Assembly: GCA_021205645.1 (NCBI GenBank)
Contig: JAJPXE010000058.1
Location: forward strand, 1 to 10,028
Source: Candidatus Gastranaerophilales bacterium
Lineage (GTDB): Bacteria > Cyanobacteriota > Vampirovibrionia > Gastranaerophilales > Gastranaerophilaceae
DNA: 10,028 nt
Reading direction: 5' to 3'
The notes under the pieces are model-generated. The model was not told the origin of the DNA. It worked only from the letters and a program-made list of their open reading frames with translations, and did no database searches. Below, piece after piece: positions 7,959-10,028 of this stretch (its first letter is position 1; every line of letters starts with the position of its first letter). Made by a program: the position numbers and the translations under genes.

Positions 7959-7980
7959 CCTCTCCCCAAAAGGAGAGGGG
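7959..7980. repeat. Short GC-rich hairpin repeat, first copy
   Basis: CCTCTCC (7959-7965), loop CCAAAA and GGAGAGG (7972-7978) form a 7-bp hairpin, followed by GG and an A5 run. The core CTCTCCCCAAAAGGAGAGGGG recurs at 8176-8196. It is the left-most element of the repeat-rich stretch between mutS2 and the unknown gene, which runs on to about 8260; I see no gene in 7880-8436. Confidence 0.7.
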
Positions 7981-7993
7981 AAAAAGATAAAAA

Positions 7994-8014
7994 CCCTCTC
8001 CGGATAAGCTCCAC
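7994..8014. repeat. Decayed half-unit of the repeat family (left cluster)
   Basis: CCCTCTCCGGATAAGCTCCA keeps the left arm of the 9-bp hairpin but not its right arm. It leads straight into a full unit. The same arrangement, with a few substitutions, occurs at 9819-9840, so the homology between the two clusters reaches upstream of the intact units. Confidence 0.6.
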
Positions 8015-8142
8015 TTGCCCTCTCCGGACGGAGAGGGCTGAATTTGTTGATGAGCGATAGCGAATTTACAAATTCGGGTGAGGTGATAACCATGCAAACT
8101 CCGGAATATAATACATTTACCCCTACGGGTGAGGTGATAACC
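8015..8142. repeat. Intact interspersed repeat, left copy
   Basis: The unit has three parts. First is a 9-bp hairpin, CCCTCTCCGGACGGAGAGGG. Second is a larger stem, GAATTTGT (8040-8047) with ACAAATTC (8068-8075). Third is the 17-mer CGGGTGAGGTGATAACC (8075-8091). After a spacer that contains TATAAT (8107-8112), the 17-mer occurs again at 8126-8142. The first 110 bp (8015-8124) match 9919-10028 with one difference. No transposase or terminal inverted repeat is visible, so it resembles a REP- or MITE-like element moved in trans. Short open frames across it are translations of repeat DNA. Confidence 0.85.
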
Positions 8143-8159
8143 CATGCGCGAGGAGATTG

Positions 8160-8200
8160 CACCCCACCCCTACCCCTCTCCCCAAAAGGAGAGGGGAAAA
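8160..8200. repeat. Second hairpin repeat, longer stem
   Basis: After a C-rich run ending ACCCCACCCCTA (from 8161), CCCCTCTCC (8173-8181), loop CCAAAA and GGAGAGGGG (8188-8196) form a perfect 9-bp stem followed by A-rich sequence. Its core is identical to the hairpin at 7959-7980, so the left cluster carries two copies of this shorter element flanking the larger unit. Confidence 0.7.
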
Positions 8201-8201
8201 A

Positions 8202-8256
8202 ACATCTACCCCTGCGGAGCAGACAGTGCCGACCGCTTTGCAAGCGGAGCAGGTAA
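8202..8256. repeat. Degenerate repeat remnant with internal hairpin
   Basis: ACATCTACCCCTGCGG (8202-8217) resembles ACATTTACCCCTACGG of the intact unit (8112-8127), with two differences. It is followed by a perfect 15-nt hairpin CCGCTT-TGC-AAGCGG (8233-8247). CATCTACC..CTGC on the left and GCAGGTAAATG on the right also form an imperfect outer stem. I read it as a decayed member of the same family. The remaining bases to 8436 hold a small dyad (8288-8306) and no gene. Confidence 0.4.
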
Positions 8257-8287
8257 ATGCGCGAAAAATTGGGGTAAATACAGAGAG

Positions 8288-8306
8288 ATGTTAAGATTTG
8301 TAACAT
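8288..8306. promoter_or_regulatory. ATGTTA-N7-TAACAT dyad upstream of the unknown plus-strand gene
   Basis: A perfect 6-bp inverted repeat with a 7-bp centre lies about 130 bp before ATG 8437. Its size and A/T-rich centre suit a dimeric DNA-binding protein, but no clear promoter with both boxes lies close by. It is recorded as a possible operator only. Confidence 0.25.
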
Positions 8307-8436
8307 TTGCCGGCATGTTTGAAATCAGAACACCGTTTTTTACTTTATATCCATGTATCCGGATGTAAGACAGGCTTTATAGCAGGCAGCTCAGACACCC
8401 GTTTACAAGTGGTACTTATTATAACAGAGAGCCTTT

Positions 8437-9720
8437 ATGTTACCTAAAAAACTTAAATTCCTACAGGTATATAACTTCGACTCTACTATGGCTAAATTCC
8501 ATACTAATGTCAGCGATAATTTCTATATCAATACCAGCGGACTGACCACAGGCTCTTACTCTACAACAAGTACGGGTGAACAAATCGGTGCCATACTGGG
8601 GTCAGCGGCTATCAATTTTGCAGGAGCAGTTGTTGCTGCCAAAATAACTAATAGCGGCTCCAATGCCACGGCAGCCTACTCGCAAGTTTCAAATGCTGCT
8701 GCAACTGCTGTTCAATCGCATGCCTCAAATCTGACGACTTTAATTAATAATTTTAGTACAAAATATGGACAATTTGGTCTTACCTTAAATAATGACGGTT
8801 CAGTTTCGGGCGGCACATACGCCAGTGTAAAAAATGGCATTGAACAACAGATAAAAACATTGAATGACAGTGTTGCAAATGAAGGTGATGCTGCTAATAA
8901 CAATACGGCATATCTGAATGCAAAAAGTGCTTATGATGCTGCAGTGCAAAATAAACAATCGCATGATAATTTTATATCCCAAGCGAATAGTATTGCAGCG
9001 GCAAATAGCGGAAAAATAACAGTTGCAGGTAGTAATGATGATCGAACAGCCACAGCCACAGAAATTACCCCAGGTGATTTTAAGAAATTTTTATCAGGTG
9101 ATGATCAGAATGCTAATGACTGGCAAGACAAAGTCAAATCTCTGGGAGTTTATCAGAATGAAGCAGCTGCCAGAAAGCTTGCGGCAGAACAGTTTAATCA
9201 GGCGATAAAAGGTGCAAAAGATTTAAGCAGTAAACTTACGAGCGGACAAACTTTTGATGAGGCAATAACTAGTGCAAAAGCAGCTATGGATAATGCCGGT
9301 AAGGAAAAAGTTGGTAATGACAGCAATTCTGATTTAACGGCGGCAGGCTATCAAGAACAATTAAACGCTTTAAATGCTAAGCTGGCGAGTCTGGGTTCTG
9401 AGGCAGAATTTAATAGTGCCGTAAACGCTATCAAACAAGAAAACGCTAATTATCAAGCAGCCTTGCAAGTACAAAACCAAGAACAAGCAAGCACGGAATG
9501 GTCAAATGCCGCAGCCACAGACAAAAAAGCACTCAAAAAGGCAAAGAAAGGCGGACATACCGGAATAAGAGGCTGGTTCTATGATATCACACACAGAGAT
9601 TCAAAGGACAAAAATGTACAAACCGCTAAAGCGACATATAATAATTCTGCGGCACAAGCTAATACCGAGCAGCAGGCATTATACAATTTATATAACCAAA
9701 TTCTTTCCTCCGGCTCGTAA
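8437..9720 (+). CDS. Unrecognised Ala/Asn/Ser/Gln-rich, probably helical protein
   Basis: I do not recognise this 427-residue protein. It is rich in Ala, Asn, Ser and Gln, has no cysteine and only two prolines (3 and 212), and most of residues 75-365 looks helical with coiled-coil character (for example QEQLNALNAKLASLGSEAEF, 306-325). Residues 49-70 (QIGAILGSAAINFAGAVVAAKI) form one weakly hydrophobic small-residue stretch that could touch or cross a membrane. A basic patch, KKALKKAKKGG (363-373), precedes WFYDITHRD (380-388). No classical signal peptide is seen. The composition is like secreted filament or surface proteins such as flagellins, but no family motif supports that. The start is uncertain: ATG 8437 has only a weak GAGAG five bases upstream, and ATG 8488 (Met18) has no SD. 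A lone -10-like TATAAC lies at 8420-8425. Nearly balanced codon use and the clean 3' terminator argue that it is a real, single-gene transcript. It is flanked on both sides by the same repeat family. Confidence 0.8.
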   Translation: MLPKKLKFLQVYNFDSTMAKFHTNVSDNFYINTSGLTTGSYSTTSTGEQIGAILGSAAINFAGAVVAAKITNSGSNATAAYSQVSNAAATAVQSHASNLTTLINNFSTKYGQFGLTLNNDGSVSGGTYASVKNGIEQQIKTLNDSVANEGDAANNNTAYLNAKSAYDAAVQNKQSHDNFISQANSIAAANSGKITVAGSNDDRTATATEITPGDFKKFLSGDDQNANDWQDKVKSLGVYQNEAAARKLAAEQFNQAIKGAKDLSSKLTSGQTFDEAITSAKAAMDNAGKEKVGNDSNSDLTAAGYQEQLNALNAKLASLGSEAEFNSAVNAIKQENANYQAALQVQNQEQASTEWSNAAATDKKALKKAKKGGHTGIRGWFYDITHRDSKDKNVQTAKATYNNSAAQANTEQQALYNLYNQILSSGS

Positions 9721-9760
9721 TAAAATTATAAAATATGAGAATATCAATAAACAACATTCC

Positions 9761-9792
9761 AAAAAAGCTGTTCAAATCGAACGGCTTTTTTT
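9761..9792 (+). terminator. Intrinsic terminator after the unknown plus-strand gene
   Basis: AAAAAAGCTGTTC (9761-9773) pairs with GAACGGCTTTTTT (9779-9791) around the loop AAATC. The 13-bp stem has one U-G wobble and ends in a run of seven T (9786-9792). It lies 40 bases after the TAA at 9718-9720. This is a textbook Rho-independent terminator; the A-run on the left would let it act weakly in the other direction too. Confidence 0.9.
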
Positions 9793-9818
9793 AGCGGCGA
9801 TGGGATATTTGCTTCCTG

Positions 9819-9840
9819 CCCTCTCAGGACAAGCTTCGCC
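9819..9840. repeat. Decayed half-unit of the repeat family (right cluster)
   Basis: CCCTCTCAGGACAAGCTTCG is the counterpart of 7994-8014 with a few substitutions, and it likewise runs directly into an intact unit. It starts 26 bases after the terminator. From here to the window end the sequence is repeat DNA with no gene. Confidence 0.6.
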
Positions 9841-9914
9841 TGCCCTCTCCGGACGGAGAGGGCTGAATTTCTTGCTCGCTCTGCGAGCTTAGAAATTCGG
9901 GTGAGGTGATAACC
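9841..9914. repeat. Interspersed repeat unit, variant with different loop
   Basis: This unit shares the 9-bp hairpin (9843-9862) and the 17-mer CGGGTGAGGTGATAACC (9898-9914) with the other copies. The central stem is GAATTTCT (9865-9872) with AGAAATTC (9891-9898), and the loop holds its own perfect hairpin GCTCGC-TCT-GCGAGC (9874-9888). Compared with the other copies the loop is replaced and one stem pair is switched from G-C to C-G, so pairing is kept. Confidence 0.8.
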
Positions 9915-9918
9915 CCGT

Positions 9919-10028
9919 TTGCCCTCTCCGGACGGAGAGGGCTGAATTTGTTGATGAGCGATAGCGAATTTACAAATTCGGGTGAGGTGATAACCATACA
10001 AACTCCGGAATATAATACATTTACCCCT
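9919..10028. repeat. Interspersed repeat unit, right copy, cut by window edge
   Basis: Direct repeat of 8015-8124, identical over 110 bp except for one base: CCATACAAAC here against CCATGCAAAC on the left (G8094 is A at 9998). It includes the 9-bp hairpin, the GAATTTGT/ACAAATTC stem (9944-9951 and 9972-9979) and the 17-mer (9979-9995). The near-identity points to recent spread or to gene conversion between the copies. The unit continues beyond the window. Confidence 0.85.

Noticed and set aside
8107..8112. Promoter within the repeat (perfect TATAAT)
   Set aside because: No -35-like sequence lies 16-18 bp upstream and no gene follows closely, so a -10 match alone is not enough.
8319..8350. 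Promoter TTGAAA with TTATAT for the unknown plus-strand gene
   Set aside because: The spacer is 20 bp, outside the useful range, and a lone TATAAC at 8420-8425 is an equally weak alternative.
7930..8368. Several overlapping short open frames on both strands between mutS2 and the unknown gene
   Set aside because: They are translations of the hairpin repeats. Similar peptides appear from the right-hand cluster, the frames overlap on both strands, and the one with a good SD loses its ATG in the other copy.
9744..10001. An 85-residue minus-strand frame at the right edge
   Set aside because: It runs through the repeat units and the terminator and shares its repeat-derived peptide with the left cluster; no independent coding evidence.
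7959..10028. CRISPR array from the recurring 17-mer and hairpins
   Set aside because: Spacing is irregular, the intervening sequence is itself repeated, and no cas gene is visible.

Overview
The window looks like chromosomal DNA of an AT-rich bacterium, probably a non-photosynthetic relative of Cyanobacteria (Melainabacteria/Vampirovibrionia, possibly the gut order Gastranaerophilales). This is inference: the C-terminal domain of GyrA, as I remember the family, reads most like cyanobacterial GyrA (QNRATRGKSG in place of the usual QRRGGKG box, followed by KTKEDDDIEHF). No rRNA or other marker confirms it. The standard genetic code fits all genes.

Positions 1-7914 hold five minus-strand genes, read from right to left. 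mutS2 (7879-5519) has a good promoter placed so close to its ATG that the mRNA is probably leaderless. gyrA (5415-2842) follows with its own promoter and a well-placed Shine-Dalgarno (SD) before a TTG start. Downstream, in a tight run with no visible terminator, come a LytR-CpsA-Psr (LCP) cell-wall polymer ligase (2799-1462), a nitroreductase-family flavoprotein (1453-809) and a DUF4422 protein (start at 800, cut by the left edge). The last two genes each start 8 nt after the previous stop, with their SD overlapping the upstream TAG. LCP and DUF4422 both point to surface glycan work; gyrA and mutS2 are housekeeping genes for DNA topology and for DNA or ribosome quality control.

Positions 7880-8436 are non-coding and full of short GC-rich hairpin repeats. 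A plus-strand gene (8437-9720) encodes a 427-residue Ala/Asn/Ser/Gln-rich, Cys-free, probably helical protein that I do not recognise. It ends in a strong intrinsic terminator (9761-9792). The same repeat family resumes at 9819 and runs off the right edge. The unknown gene therefore sits between direct copies of one repeat family; a 110-bp stretch is shared by both sides with one mismatch.

The most noteworthy points are the probable leaderless mutS2 mRNA, the compensatory base change in the repeat hairpins, the orphan gene between the repeats, the variant GyrA box, and a dyad lying inside the gyrA promoter. I see no CRISPR array, transposase, tRNA, rRNA or obvious defence system.
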